A DNA stretch of 64,000 nucleotides, from assembly GCA_020086605.1 (NCBI GenBank), contig JACBWW010000050.1:1414791-1478790 (forward strand), written 5' to 3'. Origin of the DNA: Lanius collurio (lineage: Eukaryota > Chordata > Aves > Passeriformes > Laniidae). A program made the translations under genes and the position numbers. The notes under the pieces are model-generated. The model had not been told where the DNA came from and made no database searches. It saw only the letters and a program-made list of their open reading frames with translations. Positions 7,463 to 21,500 of the stretch are shown here, piece after piece. Within the stretch, counting starts at the first letter, position 1; each line of letters opens with the position of its first letter.

Positions 7463-9299
7463 TTTCTTTCCTCCTTGCTTCTGATGAGATATCACTTCTA
7501 TAACCTTGGGTTAAAACATGTGCTTAATGTTTTTAATTTAGATTACATTTTCTCTGCTAGCAACTGCGCTGTACATGCCACAGTTTCAGACAAAATATCT
7601 GTCTAAAAAATTGATTACTAGTGTTATTTTGTGATAGTTTTATATCTAATGATGAAGAATTTGCACTTGCAAGAATATCTACAAAATTACAGTTGTTCAT
7701 CACTGGCTCAAAAAGCCCCTTTTTTGCAAAAAGATGGATTAAATCTTGATGTGGAAACTGATCCTAAACCAATTAGGAGAACTCTATTTGTTTGCATCCT
7801 TGTCACTAAGTTAAGGAAGATTAAAATGCAGAGCAGGAAGAGGAGCAATGTGTTTCCCACGCCCCATTTGTAATGGAGCTGCAGCATCTTGCCCTGTTGC
7901 AGGTCTGAGGCAAAACAAGACTTTAAATTGTGGCCCATTTGGTTTCTTTTCCACTGATGAGGTCGGAGCAGCCTCCTGCTGTCAGGGAGAGGCTGGTCCC
8001 ACCTCCCCACTGCCCTTCTGTATTTGTGCAGTTTCTGTCATAAGCCTTGGTTTTGCTCCCGCTGTGGCCCAGTGGCCGTCACCCAGGATGATGGCTCCGT
8101 GCCTGCTGGCAGTGTCCTGCCTTTGAAGAGGGCTGAGGAGAAGCCATATTCCCAACTGGCCATCCCCTGGCATGGGACTTGTGCTGCTTCACCCTGGCTG
8201 CCCACCCTGTGTGCCCCGAGCCTGGGCAGCCCTGGCAGGGCTGGGCTCAGATGTTGGTGTGCAGTGGGGATGTCCACGTCCCCTCATGGGCTCTGGGGTG
8301 AGCCACAGGGGTTCTGCCTCTGGCACTCTGGCACTGGAGGGTTCCTTTTGGGAGTCATTCCCTTGGTTTTAGGAGGGCTTTGTACATTGAGTTGAGATTT
8401 TTGCCATCAAAATCTGTTCCAGCGAGCTTCTGGAGCCCATCATTGCATCCAGAGGGATGATCCTTATCCATATCCTGCTTCAGCATGACTTCGTCTTCCA
8501 GAGAGGTTCACCAAGGTTTTTGATTTTCCTTTCTTTCTTTAACATTTGGCCTTTCTTCAGGCGTTTATTTTTCACCATTCCGTGTTGCCTGAAGAGGTCG
8601 GTGTTTGCCTAGGAAAGCAGAGTCGGGTGCCTGGAGCGCCGCAGTCTCTGTCCTTACATCCTCTTTGCTTCAGAGGTGCTTCCCCCACTTCCCTGGGATA
8701 AAAACATTACCTTCATCTCTTCTGAGCTTCTAAAGACGTAAATGAGACGGAAGGTGCTGGTGTGTATATTGGTACATCATTAGGCTTTGCTATCTTTAGC
8801 AGATTTTAGAAGATCAAACATGGTATTTAAAAAAACTCCCAAGAACTTGACATTTTGTAAAATATTTGTACATCTTAAAGAGGAGTAGAGGATAATTCAG
8901 AGTGAGAACAGTGTCTGTAGTTATCATCTTACATATATTTTATGCAGTCGTTTGCTGGCTGAGCACATGAAACGTTGTCAGTGATGTGCTTGTGGAACAA
9001 AGTGCTCTCTCTTTATCCTGACACTCACCCCTTGTGATTTATCAGGGGTAGTAACAGCATGAGAGCAGTTACACCAACTGGCTGCCTGAGATTATGGAAG
9101 ATATTTGGGGAAATAAAGTCTGTGGAGTGGTTTTGAGTGAGGAAAATATAAAAGCTGTCACTCAATAACCAGGTTGTGTTTTGCAAGGACTGTCTTCTCC
9201 TCAAATGTTCTTTACATGAACCACAGGTAATGTTCCTAAACACATTTTAAAATGTTATTTTTAATTAGTTTCTGTGTGCTTTCATATGGAAAGTGAAGT

Positions 9300-9405
9300 G
9301 AGAATTAATAGTATTTTAATTAATAGCTCTGTGTGTTCTTGTAATTAAATTGTCCTAATCCCTCTTTGAAGAGTGACAAAAATCAAACTAATTGATTTAA
9401 TTGGA
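9300..9405. promoter_or_regulatory. Cluster of TAATTA-type homeodomain core motifs
   Basis: Within about 105 bases there are repeated homeodomain cores ('gaattaatag', 'ttaattaatag', 'gtaattaaatt', 'ctaattgattt', 'taattgg') and a CTTTGAAG that resembles a TCF/LEF site. Such clustering occurs in conserved noncoding enhancers but also by chance in AT-rich DNA. No conservation data are available here. Confidence 0.2.
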
Positions 9406-10150
9406 TGGTACCTGAGACTCCATTCATTGGAAAGTTTCTATGGAGGATAGGTTATCAATGAAATCATGGTGAAAAGTGTGGTGCACCCAGTGCTCTCAAA
9501 AATGTATTTGTGGAAGTCTTCAGCTAAAAGTGCCTATACATAATTTCTAATATTCATTTTCCCTCCTTAAAGGTGTAGTCTCCTCCTAAAGCATCTTGGC
9601 GGTGGGTGAGAGATTCTGAGTGTTGAAACCCTGTTTGCACCCAGATGTGTTCCCTCTAACTTTTTATTAAAATAATTTCCCAATCGTACTTTCTTAAACA
9701 TCCTTTTTATTTTTATTTTTAATTTTTAATTGAGGGCATAGGACAGCATGATGTATGACTTTCTCAATTTACATCTAGGCAAATGAAGATTGCTCTTTTT
9801 CATATTTTCTTTGGAATCTGCAGCTGGAAGGGAGCACTGTTACCTAAGGCACTGGAAGGTTCCCCTTAACCCTCGGTTTCTGCTGGCTTGGTGTGTTTAG
9901 GCAGCAAATTCTTTCACCAGAACAATGGGTAAAGGGTGAGGCTGGGAGCTGTTAGATGATGCAGTTTCTACACTGATTTGTTGCCACGTAATGGACTTTT
10001 GTGCCTCTTTTATTACTGCTGGGAGCCTCTGCTTGCTAACATTGAATGGCAGATGGGAGTGAGATGAAGCAATTCTCCCTTTGTCTTCTGGTAGGGATTT
10101 GCCATGTTTCCACAACAGTGATGTATGACCCTCATTTTGCCACTCCTCAA

Positions 10151-10942
10151 TATGATCATGGAGTTCTTCGTGTTGGAAGAGACCTTAAAGCTCACCCAGT
10201 CCCACCTCTGCCATGGGCAGGGACACCTTCCACTGTCCCAGGCTGCTCCACGCCCTGTCCAGCCTGGCCTTGGACACTTCCAGAGATCCAGGGGCAGCCA
10301 CAGCTTCTCTGTCCCAGGACCTCCCCACCCTCGTAGTGAAGAATTTCCTCCTAAAATCTAATCTAAATCTTTCCTTTCATCCTGAATCCATTAGTCCTTG
10401 TCCTGTCACTACAGACCATAGTAAAAACCTCTCTCCACCTTTCTTCAAATTCCACCTTTGGCACTGAAAGGCTGCAATAAAGTCTCCCCAGAGCCTTTTC
10501 TTCTCCAGGCTGAACAACCCCAACTCTCTCAACTGTTCTTTATAGGGGAGGTGCTCCAGCCCTCTGACCTTTTTTGTGGTCCCTCTGAACCAGCTGCAAC
10601 AGGTCCATGTCCTCCTGTGCTGGGCCCCAGGGCTGGGGGCAGCTCTGCAGGTGGGGTGTCACCTGAGAGGAGCAGAGGGGCAGAGTCCCCCGTTTCCTGC
10701 TGCCCACACTCTGGGAATGCAGTCCAGGATAGCATTGGCTTTCTGTGTGCCAGCACTCATGGCCAGGGATGTCCAATTTGTCCATCAGTATCCCCAAATC
10801 CTTCTGTGCATGGCTGCTCTCAATCCCTTTGTCCCACAGTCTGAGCTGGTACTGGGCATTGCCCTGACCCTGCAGCACCCTGCACTCGTCATTGTTGAAC
10901 TCCAAGCAGTCTCTGTTTGGTACCAGTGACACCTGGGATGTC
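10151..10942 (-). mobile_element. CR1 LINE, long 3' fragment with the end of ORF2
   Basis: The longest CR1 copy in the window. The + strand starts with the antisense 3' end ('gttggaagagaccttaaagc') and reads into ORF2. - strand translation across 10540-10947 shows the C-terminal reverse transcriptase region of CR1, including 'AQKDLGILMDKL' and 'PLCSSQVTPHLQSC'. Downstream, the coding region is continued only in other frames, so frameshifts have broken it. It is a non-functional, 5'-truncated copy and not a host gene. Confidence 0.95.
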
Positions 10943-11478
10943 ACCAACGTGGCACCTCACTGTCATGGGCGAGGTGTAAAGGATGCACTGCAGAAATCTG
11001 TGGTGAACAGGGGTAACACAACTGAAATATTGTGACAGAGAAAAGCATCGGGTTCAAAACTGAACCGAGTATGCTGTATACCCATCAGTCACTCCATGAT
11101 TCTAAAGCTTTCATAGTCAAGTGGGGACAGCTTTTCTGTGTTTGTTTTCCTTCTCAGGATTAAGCAGAGCTCCACACATGGTTCAGTGAAAGTTTTAAAA
11201 GCAAATGGGAAGTTTTCCCCTAGCAGGGTCCAGGTAATCTCCTGCAGATATTAATTGGTCACCTAGACCTGTGTCAGGATGTCAGGTAGCTTCACCCTGC
11301 AGTAGGTGGATGTCTGCATCCAGGATGTTACTGTTCCTGGTCCAAAGAGTTTGGAGCTGAACCTGCTGTTTCCTAGAGCCAGGCTGCCCAGCTCCCCCTG
11401 CTCTGGGTGATGATTCCAAGGATCAGAGTACACATATGTGATGTGGTGGAGAGCCACACCATGTGTGGTAAATCACCT
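10943..11478. other. Noncoding spacer between CR1 copies
   Basis: No gene, repeat signature or RNA recognised. Confidence 0.5.
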
Positions 11479-11632
11479 CTGCACAATCGTGGAATCAGAA
11501 CATGCTGAGCTGGAAGGGACCCACAAGGATCATCCAATCCAACTCCTGGCCCTGCACAGACACCCCAACAACCCCACCCTCTGCATCCCTGAGAGCATTG
11601 TCCAAATGATTGCAGAGCTCTGTCAGGCTGTG
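11479..11632 (-). mobile_element. CR1 LINE 3' fragment, different subfamily
   Basis: The + strand has 'gctggaagggacccacaagg', 'atcatccaatccaactcctg' and 'tgcacagacaccccaacaac', the antisense 3' region of a CR1 subfamily distinct from the copy at 10151. It shares this form with the copy at 43301. Confidence 0.9.
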
Positions 11633-14600
11633 TCACTGAGAGCCCAGGAAGGGCCTTTTGGACCTCTCTCCTATTTGCCTGTTTTGAAGCAAACCCAAGC
11701 AAACCATTTCTAACAGCAGAGGAGTTCTGGCCTTGCCAGTCTTCTTAAGCTTCTTCTCAGATTTCTCTCCAATGTCCAGCTGTTCCCCCAAAGTTTGTTT
11801 AAAGTTGAAAGCCATGGGCAGCAGTGAAACTCTAATTGCCTCTGCTAATGCTGTGGGGCTTGTGCAGTTTATCAAGGGCATCTTTTTGGCAGCTCTTTGG
11901 AGAATCCACCATGGGAATGTCAGGCTGCTTGTGCTGGTTCTCTGTGTGCAGGGTCTGGTGGGAGGTCTGTGTGAGGGCTGTGGTTACAACACGTAGAGAA
12001 AATTATTATAAAACCAGGGAATGGACAAAAAAAAAAAAAGGGCAGAATTTCCCGGGGCAGACACACAAGGGAGGGGGCCAGTTATTCAGCGGTCCTGATA
12101 TAACACTGCACGTCATAAAGTGATGCAGGGCCAAGCCTGATGAATTTGGAGCAAAATGGAGAAATCAGGCAGCAGTACACGCAGGTATTTAATCAGCACA
12201 TAATCACAGAGAGGTCTTTGGAAGGAGCCCTCTGTTGGTCATTGGGCCCAGTCCCTTGCGTCATGGAAGAGTTTAACTGTGCCGAGCCGCCCCTCCGGCG
12301 AGGGAGGCCAAGGGGTCATTACAGCCAGGGAAGAGGTTTCTTGGCAGCTCCTGCACTGTCCAGCTCTTAAAAACAAAAGGACTGTGGTGTAGCGTTGTTG
12401 AACTCTGGGAAGTGACAGTAAAAAATGGGACAGCTTGGGCTCCATGGTTACTGCTTCCCAGGAAATTCCGCCCCAGTGTTTTCAGTGGAGAAGTAAACTT
12501 GTAATTTTGTTTTCTGAGCAAGAGTTGTTGAAAATGTTCCCTGGGAGCTGAAATTCGGGGCTTTTTCTGTCTGAGCTTTTTGCTAAAGAATGTGGGGCTC
12601 AGTTGCTTGTGCTGGTTTATGTTGTCCTATACACAGAACAACATAAACTGTATCTATTTTTTAATATATATACATATGTCACACACTGTTCACACACATT
12701 ATGGCAGAGTGTGACTTGAGTTGCTTCTGCCTCCTTGGAAGAACTGAAAACTTACAGGAGTTTAATTAATTGAAAATTACTTTTCCAAACAAGAATTGCC
12801 CTTTTAGTGCAGCGAGTTATCCAGGCACACTGTGTCTTATCCATGTGTGGTCCTAGATAAAGTTTATAAAGAATTTTTGAGATTTTAGGTCCTTTGGTGA
12901 GCTCTTTGCATTGGGTATTTGAAATTCAAATTTCTTTTTCATGAATGTGATTGAGTAAAAATTTGGAATGGGATGACAAGCTAACTCTGCTTTTTAAGGG
13001 ACAAGAACAGATCCTGAGGTTCCATGTTATAAACTTCAGCTTGAAAGGTTTCCTTTGTTTATGCTCTGTTGTCCCTTCCTGTAGCAGGTTGGTGTCCAAA
13101 TTCCCTTTCTTATCCCACCCAAGGGAGCTCTTGGCTCTATGAAGTTTTGGTGTAAGGACAGAGCCAAAGATGGAGGAGGGACTTGGCTGTCAGCCCTTGC
13201 CTGAGCACCATGGGCCCTGGAGCCTGTTTTGAGGACTCAGTTTGGTGTTACCCTGGTGCAGCTCCTGAGTTCTTGGTCTGGTCTCGCTCTGTGCCTGGGT
13301 TTGATACCCTGTCACCCCTTTGCATCTCCAGCTACTTTGTGCTCTCTTTATTGCAGCACACAAAATCATTTTCATGTTTTGGTTGCTGTGTTGTGGCTCT
13401 GCTCTTTTCTGACTGAAAACTTCATCCTTGGGGTGAGCTGTTTCTCACAGAGTGACTGTTTTCTGTGTAGCTTTCACCCGTCACAAGGCTCTTGAATCTT
13501 TCTTTACCGATCCTTTTCGTGGATATTCCTATTTTCATAGCCTTTAGCTCTCTTTCAAGTCTTTGCCTTTGCTCAGGCACCACTACAAAAATGGGCTAAT
13601 TGGCTTCTTTTGGCTCACTGGCATATCAGATTCCCAAACTCAAAAAGATAGGAACAGACTATTAATAGACTCATGGCTTTTACTGCTTTCCTTGGGCATT
13701 TCTGTTGCCTCATCTGACTTTTGAAAGAGTTGCTTTGTGGAACCTGCCAGTCACTACCTGAGGAGGAGGATTCCTGCCTCGTCTGGCACAGTGTTGATGG
13801 CACTGTGCTCAACAGCTCTGTAATCTGGCAGATCCCAGATTTTAGGAGAGATTGTTTTCTCCGTTTCCTGGGGCTTTTACTTTCTCTGTTATTTAAACTA
13901 ATGCATTTCTTAAATCATACTTGTGTTGGCTCCCATTCTTGCCTGATTTATGTGTTAACATGTCCGTGCTGAAGGCTCTTTCCTTTTTCCATAAGCCTCC
14001 AAGGCTTTGGATCTTTTCTTCACCAGCACTGCAGCCTAATCTAAATCATGCCTTAAAATCTTGCAGGTCTAAAAACTTCTGTAAAATAACTCATAAGCAG
14101 CTACTTTATTTTCACTGGCTGTGGAAATCTGCAGCAGTTAGATTTTAGATGTGAGAATTAATGTGTGTGAACATCTCTCACAAGTTTTATTTCCTGAGCA
14201 GTGGGAATGATGGGAGTGGCACATTCCTCTGCTCAGAACTGTGCAGCTGCAGAATATATCAAAATATTGTATTTAGACGAATGTTTAAAGGCTGGCTCTG
14301 AGGAAAGAGGATGATTTGAAGGTAATTTCTGAACAAATAATCTTTTACAGATTATTATAAATGGACCTGTCAATATCTAAGAGGGGCCCTTCTGACTCAT
14401 CTCCTGAAGAGGCTGTAGAAATGCACACTGGAATCAATCTTGGCACTATTTCTTCCTTTACCAATTGCATCATAAAGCATCCAGGGAAATACTGACAATT
14501 ATTGCTTGGTTGTTATCATTTTATCAGTAATGATTGCCTGGCTAATCACTGTGAGTACTTCAGTCTCAGGTTCTTTCCACATAAGATGCTCACTATCCAG

Positions 14601-15319
14601 CAGGAGGCAAAGGTCTGCAGGGCTTTAGTTTTCATATGTACTTACATATTTTTTTCCTATTTTTTCTGTGGATCCAATATTGCCAGGTTGGATGAGCTCA
14701 CCAGATCTTTTGCCCAAAGAGTTTAATATAAAAATGGAAAGGCAGAAGGACATCCATGGTCAAGACTCTCATTTAGCTTGGTGTAGGACCCTCCAGTGTG
14801 ATAGAATTGTCTCTTTTGGCAGTCTTTCATCTGACACCAACTTGCTCAGGGAAACTTGGAGCCCTGCCCACCTTGAGATTTAGATATCAACAGGAGTGGC
14901 CTTTTGAAACTCATGTGCTGTGTGTGATCCCTGCAGCTGTCCCTTGTTGTTTATAAGTCAGGAGCCCGAAGCCTATGACACGAGCAATAGGAATTTGCTT
15001 GTAAACCAGCATCTGGTCAGCACATAGCAGAGGATATAAGATATGTGTGTAATATTGGGGCTGAGTGGCCACTGAAACCCCCTGGTCTCGCCACCTAACC
15101 CCCTTAGCCTCCTCTGAGAAATCCCAGGCCATGTAATCCAGGGAGCGAATTAAAAGTTCACCGTCATCAGCTGCCGGACGAGAGAGGAACGCGCTCGATG
15201 CATCACATCACTATCTCTCATTGTCAGCAGTGATTCACGAAGTGCAGCTGAACTCCAGGGTGTCCTGGGTAAAGTAAATCCATCCAGGGAAGTCTCACCA
15301 GGACACACACGTGAATGAT
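11633..15319. other. Noncoding stretch
   Basis: No gene recognised. It includes a 13-base A run at 12027-12039 and an AT-rich alternating patch near 12658-12680. Open frames are short and have no motif. Confidence 0.5.
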
Positions 15320-15528
15320 TGTGTGTGAAGAAGAAGCTGAGTATGAGGGTGGGGAGGCCCTGGCACAGGGTGCCCAGAGAAGCTGTGGATGCCCCTGGAA
15401 GTGTCCAAGGCCAAGTTGGGCAGGGCTTTGAGCCACCTGGGCTAGTGGAAGGTGTCCCTGCCCATGGCAGGGGGTGGAACAATATCAGCTCTGTGGTGCC
15501 TTCCAGCCCAAACCATTCTGGGGTTCCA
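15320..15528 (+). mobile_element. CR1 LINE 3' fragment
   Basis: 'ggggaggccctggcacaggg', 'gatgcccctggaagtgtcca', 'ctagtggaaggtgtccctgc' and 'cccaaaccattctggggttc' make up the CR1 3' region in + orientation. Both ends are eroded. Confidence 0.93.
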
Positions 15529-18500
15529 TGTGAAACATTGTACAGCTGTGCTGGGGTGTTCCCAAGGGAGGAATCTGTGGAGGTGTGTGTGGGGTTGGTG
15601 TCACACCTTTCCTCTATTGCCCTCGTAACAGGAGCAAGAGGAAAGGGTCAAGTGAGATTTCAGCTGTTTTCATAGTCACAATCAAAGGAGTTCTGAAGAG
15701 CCTGCACAGAAGGGTCAGCACCACCTCGGACTGAGAGTGCTGGGCCTGCAAATGATTTACTGGAGGAACTGCAGAGAGAGAGAGAAATCTGCATGTGTAA
15801 ACGTTTGGTGTTTATGGCTCAGAGTTCATCTTTATCTCAAGACAAATACCACTGAAGTGTGCTGCAGAGATGTAGCCCTTTACAAGTAATGGGACTTGTA
15901 AGCAGCAGTGACAGGCAGGTAATGAGGAAACACTGTGTGGATGATGCAAGTACCTGAAAGGAGGGTGAGGGAAGTGAAGGCTTAAGGTGAAATGAATGTA
16001 TCTTGCTCTTTCCAGGTGTAATAAAAAATCACAGTTTTACAGGCAATTGAAAATAGACTAAACACTTTAAAAATACATCATCTTTTTCCTCCTTTCCCTC
16101 CTTGGCAACAGGTGGAGAGAGTGATCCTGCAAGGAGCACTTTCTGCTCACAGGTTTTCAGCAGCCCCTGGGGTCATGGATAACTTGCTTAAATTCCAGCA
16201 GGATGCTGTAATTTATGTTCCATGGCTAGCAGACACATCTGGCCTCGACTTAGGGGACTACAAAGATGGCTTAAAGCTTCCTCGACGTCTTAACCCCTCT
16301 CCAAGTTAAATACATCCCACAGCTGTTACTGAAGCTTGAGGTTGTTATCTTCTCCTATATTTTTTCTGGCTTTAGGGTTTGTTGTGTAGTTTCATAAAAT
16401 GAAATAAATGAAGCACGAGCTGTTGGAAGGAGACATTTTCTCATTTTTGCTGACTTTCCCCTAATCTCTCACTGGTAAAATTTGAACATCTTTTTCCAAA
16501 GTGGTAGATAAAGCTCTATCTAGTAATGCAAAAACTTCATTCCCATGCTCCAGTGGTTTAAGTGTTGACCCCTTCCAGACATGTATTTTGGCTTCTCTCT
16601 GCTGCAGCAAGAAAACAAGGAGATGAAAGAGGTAGGGCTGGCTGTCTCCTCCTGCTTTGGGGTTCTTTGTGTATACATTTGGATGTTTCAGTGGGTTGCT
16701 CCAATATAAATATTTAAAGAAAAACAACAGAAACCCCCAACTGAAGTGGAGAGCAGCTCCAGAGCCGCTTCAGAGAACGTCTGTGTCAGGACAGCTCTTG
16801 ACTGCGGAGAAGGAGGGCAGAGCATGTTCCCAAAAGATGGGAGATACTTGCTAGGCAAAATCATGACTTAGCCTGGCACTCCCACCCTGGTCTCCAGCTG
16901 GCAGGAAAATGGGCTTGGTGTCAGACTGCAGGGGCTGGGAGGAAAGCCAGCAAACCTCCCTCCTTTCTCCCCACTCCTCAAAACACCAGAGCCCTTTTCC
17001 CGCTGTCCCGAGCCCCTGCAGCCATGCATGTGTGTGGGGAGTCCCTTGGAGCACAGCACGGGGTGGGAACAGAGCCCCTGCAGGGCAGGAGCACCATGGG
17101 CTCAGCAGCAGCATTCTGAGGGGTTAAAATTGTCTGAACTATTGCAAACCCTGCAGGGAAGAGCTGCTTTCCAAAGAAAAATTAGAAACAGTCTTATAAT
17201 CCTTGTACACAAACACTGGAGCAGATATTGCCAATGATCAATAGAGGATGGTGACGTAGCTTTATTTATTTCAAATGGTCTGGGAGGTCTTCTCCAATCA
17301 TAAGGATTCTGTGATTTAATACTTCCAGCCAAAAAAATTTTCTTCTTTCCTTGTTCAAGAGGCCTCGGCACAGGGTTTTAGGGATCCAGTGGAAGGAAAA
17401 ATGGATATTTCTGGGTTTGTTTTTCTTCTCCTTGACCTGCTATGACTTCAGTCTCTGAAATAAAAGAAACGCCTGTGCTCTGAAGACATCTTTTGGTTTT
17501 GTTTTCTTTTGAAGGAAAAGTACTTTATGCTCTGAGGTTACCTGGGTGTAGGTAAAATTATCTTCAGAAAATTCACTGCAGCCGTCCCAGCTATGGATCT
17601 GTCTGGTGTGCCAGACGGATTCCTGAAGACAGGTTAAGGACACAGAATTTTTTAAAATAAGAAGATTCAATTCTCTTCCCTCTCCCCTTTCTAATAGGCC
17701 AGCTGTGAATTTCTGAACTGGAAAAAACACCTTTTTTCCTTGCTGGGACCCCCTGATCTGATCTGATCCATGCTTGCTGTTATTTGTTCAGTTTGTATGC
17801 TGAATAGACTTTGGAGATTAGAGCTGGGCAGAAGAGAGATGTGGCTCAGCAAGGTAACTGAAATTTGAAAAAAGGGTTTTTTTGAGTCAAAATAACATCT
17901 TCAATGCTTTCTTGTTGAAATGAACACATTAAAAAGTGATTTTGACTTAACTTTGTAGTACACAAAGATGTATTATTGAATCTTGAAATCACCGATGCCT
18001 TTGGATAACCATTTGATTTTAACTTTTGCCAGTTTTTAAAGATTTTGCAGTGTTTGAAGTGAAATTTTTCACTTAAAAATGTCCAGATGGCTTTGAACTT
18101 TCTAACTCCTTTCCCCCACCAAGTGGAAATAATCAACAAATAAAATCAAAAGGTTTCCCTCAGTGATAAATCAGTGCCCACCTGGCCTCTCTTCCAGGCT
18201 TGGAAGGAAAGGATTCACCACTTTCAACACCAGATGGGGCTGGCAATGACTCCAGAGCCTGTTATTCACTGGGTTTGACATTCAACATCCCACTGAAGAG
18301 CAAAGCACCTTGCCCAATGCCTCGGAAGGGATCCCTGCAGTGAAGAGATGACTCCATCAGCTGAGCTCTCTTTGTCCACTTATTTTCCGACCGGATTCAT
18401 CATTCCGGTGTCAAAGCACCCCTCCAGCCATGGAGCCCTGGAGCCCCTGGGATGTGTCACAGCTGTTTGCTGGTGCAGATGCTGCCTTGGGTTTCTCCTC

Positions 18501-21500
18501 CTCCCTCCCTGCCCTGCTCCTCCTCCAATGTGTCCTTCAGCATGGGGTGAGTGCACGTAGCCCCGTAACAGTGAAAAAAAATGAATCACGACCTATTGTA
18601 GTTTTTGTTTTACTCATTTTGTTATTTTTCCAGGTTACTGATTCATTCAAATTTCTGAGCATATTTCCGTGGTAAGATCTAAGGTGTCAAAATACCTCCC
18701 CCCATGCTTGATTATCTTGGCTGCTGTAATTTCCTTTTTGAGATGTTTTGACTGGAAACAATGATGATGGTGGACTCAAAACTAATGACTCATTTTCAGA
18801 GAATGAAGACTTATTTGAATTCTTGGAATTAGTAGGGGGATATGCAAAGTACCTCTCCACACTTTCACAAGGGTTCAGTGTGAGCAAGCCAGGTGGTGAC
18901 CATGGATAGGTTCTAAGAGGATAACTTTGAACTCATTCATTTCAGAGGAGCAGTGTATCCAGGGACAGAAGAGGGTAGAATTGTGGCCTTTACATTGCTG
19001 GTGATTAATAAAATGGATTGAGTTAATGAGATCATTAGTGTCTATGTACGGACCACTCAGCCCAGCTTGTTTGTCCTACTGTGGCACAGCAGGTAATTTG
19101 TTCCCTGCTCAGCAACAGTTCTAGTAAATGTTTGGCCGTTGCTCATTCTGCTTTATAAATCATCTGGCAAGTGATGTGACTACAAAAAAATATTTCTAAA
19201 TGTGTGGTAGCAGAAGGGTAACTGAGGAAGAGGCAGGGGAAATCTCTTGTGAAATGTTAGTGCAGCTACTTTTAACATTTTCATGATCAGCTGACTGCCT
19301 CAAGAGCTGTTTTACACTTCCAAGTCCTTGTCTTCTTCATCCCATAGGGATGTCTTTGCTTCCTGGTTGTCTCTTGGGGCCCAATCCCTTTCTGGCTTTG
19401 CAATGTAAAGCTCAATGACAATTGAGGTCCCTTAGGTATTCCATGTCCAACTTTTGTCTTGGCTTTAAGCACAGTTTGGTGAGCCACACCTTAGTAAAAC
19501 TGAATTTATCCATAAAACTTAAGTTCTTTCTTTCTTTTGATTTTGGACAGCATAGCTGTGACCAAGAGGGCCACAGACATAATGCAGGTTTTTTTGCAGC
19601 ACCGTGTTCCTCACCTGAAACCTGACCTTGATCACTCTCTCAGGAACACCATCAGCAAAAGAAAAGAAAAACTCAGGGTTCTGGGTTCCCTTTTGTCAAC
19701 CACTGCCTGTTCTGTATTGATGTATTTTAGGCATTTTGAGTGTAACCCTACTTTGACAGAATGCTTCCAAACAAATAATTAACTGCCCAAACTAACCTTT
19801 GACTACCCTTCATCAAAGGCAATATATCAGAAATAAAAAAAGAATGGCAATTCTTCATGGCTGCTTGCTGGGATGTCTGTACCTGAATCAGAACACGACA
19901 CAGGAGTAGCAATGACCCTCTTTTAGTTTCCAGTTTTCTGTTCTGAGGCTGGAAAATCCCCAAATTACACGACCTGTCACTTTGCCTTGGTGTCGGTACG
20001 TGGGTGGTGTGTAAATGTCCTGCTGCCCCTTCCAGCCTGCAGGGAACCTGCTGGGGGCATCTCCAGGGAGCTCCTGCAGGTAGCAAGCTCTGCGTGGGCT
20101 CTCCAGATCCTGTTGTCCCCCTGACATTTTGCCCAAGGTGAGTAATCCAGTGGGAAGCGTTTCTGTGCTGAGTGGGCCATGCCTGGAAATGCCTGTGATG
20201 GTGGAGTGGGTTCTACTCGCACGAGAAACCTGGATTTAATCAGAATTTTCCACAGTGTGTCTCAAATTCCTTCGACCAGAGTAGGGGTTGAATAGTCTGG
20301 AACGTCAGCCAGAGGGCTGGTTGCTATTATGACAATAAGATGAAGACAAGTCTGCTTCTTCCAATAATTTCAGTCTGTGTCAGATTTTGTGTCTTGAGAT
20401 TCTTATGATCTCTGCTTGACTTTGCAGAAGGGAACTGGTAAAAGAGGCTTCTTGCTGGTTTTCAGATTGGTTCTCAGCTCTCCAGCCAGTATAACAAATT
20501 TAGCTTTAATTGTTCTTAAAATCCCAACACAGTCTTGGTAACTGGTGAATTTTCTAGGTGTCTGCACAAAAGCTTTGAATAACACCCACAGAAAGGAAAA
20601 TTCCCAGTCTGACTAACCTGTTGCAGCTGAGGAGTAATAAAGAGAAATAATCCAATATTCTAGGAATTTGCACTAATTTACTTAATTTTGAACAATCCTT
20701 CTCATTTTAATCCTTGTTTAAAGCAGAACATTCCCTGCCAAACCACACTCTGGTGAGGGCTTTTTTTTTTTTCCTTTCCCTTACCCTGTGTTTGAATTGT
20801 TCCATAATTGCAGCTATTTGAATCTGAAACTCAAATTAGAAGGACTTGAAAGAGGGAATGCAGGAAAAGGCATGAATACAGCATGTGAGGAATTCAATGT
20901 TCCTTTCTGTGAGTTGGATTTGTACTTTAATCTCTTTCCTTAAATGTAGCAAATCCCATTTTAGTATGAGACCCAATAACGCCTTTTCTTTTTTCCTTCA
21001 GTGAGGAAAAGTTGCCAGGTGCATTTATGCTGCTCTGACTGCAGACTTGTTGCCCCAAATATTTTAATGTCTGTCTTACTATAGATATTTAATATTGTGG
21101 TCACTTTTTAATTTTTTTTCAGGTGTTAAGAGAGCCACTGTCCTGTGTCTGCTGCTTTTTGGAGTGGGTATTTATTTATTTTCTAGGTATTTGGTGCACC
21201 TGTACCTGGCAGATCCCTCTTGGAAAGCAGCAAATCTGCCATGTCCTTAAGGTCTGATGACCTGTAGATACCAATTCTCCTGAGCAGGAACCTCCTCCTG
21301 TCATAATTCAGATATAATTAATCCTGTCTCAGTTTCCTGGCAATGTAACTTAAAATGAATGTGGCTTCCATCAGAATGTGGTCTTCCATCAGTCCTTGCT
21401 CCTGGACTTTTTCCCATCCCTACAGCCACTGTAAAGACCTCCCAGCCCAGAAGCAGCTGCTGCTGAGGCCATCTTGAGCATCTTTACTTTGCCTGGAGAC

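Larger units (their letters stand above)
6691..10150. other. Noncoding stretch with a TTA microsatellite and homeobox-type AT motifs
   Basis: No gene recognised. It includes an ATT/TTA repeat at 7431-7462 and, at 9300-9410, a cluster of TAATTA-like sites reported separately. GC rises between 7900 and 8400 without a recognisable product. Confidence 0.5.

Noticed and set aside
10540..10947. 135-codon - strand frame with reverse-transcriptase-like motifs
   Set aside because: It is the end of CR1 ORF2 in a truncated, frameshifted copy and was annotated as a mobile element, not a gene.
17275..17315. Possible CR1 terminus
   Set aside because: Only 'aggattctgtgattt' and a weak 'ggaggtcttctccaa' match; too short to annotate firmly.
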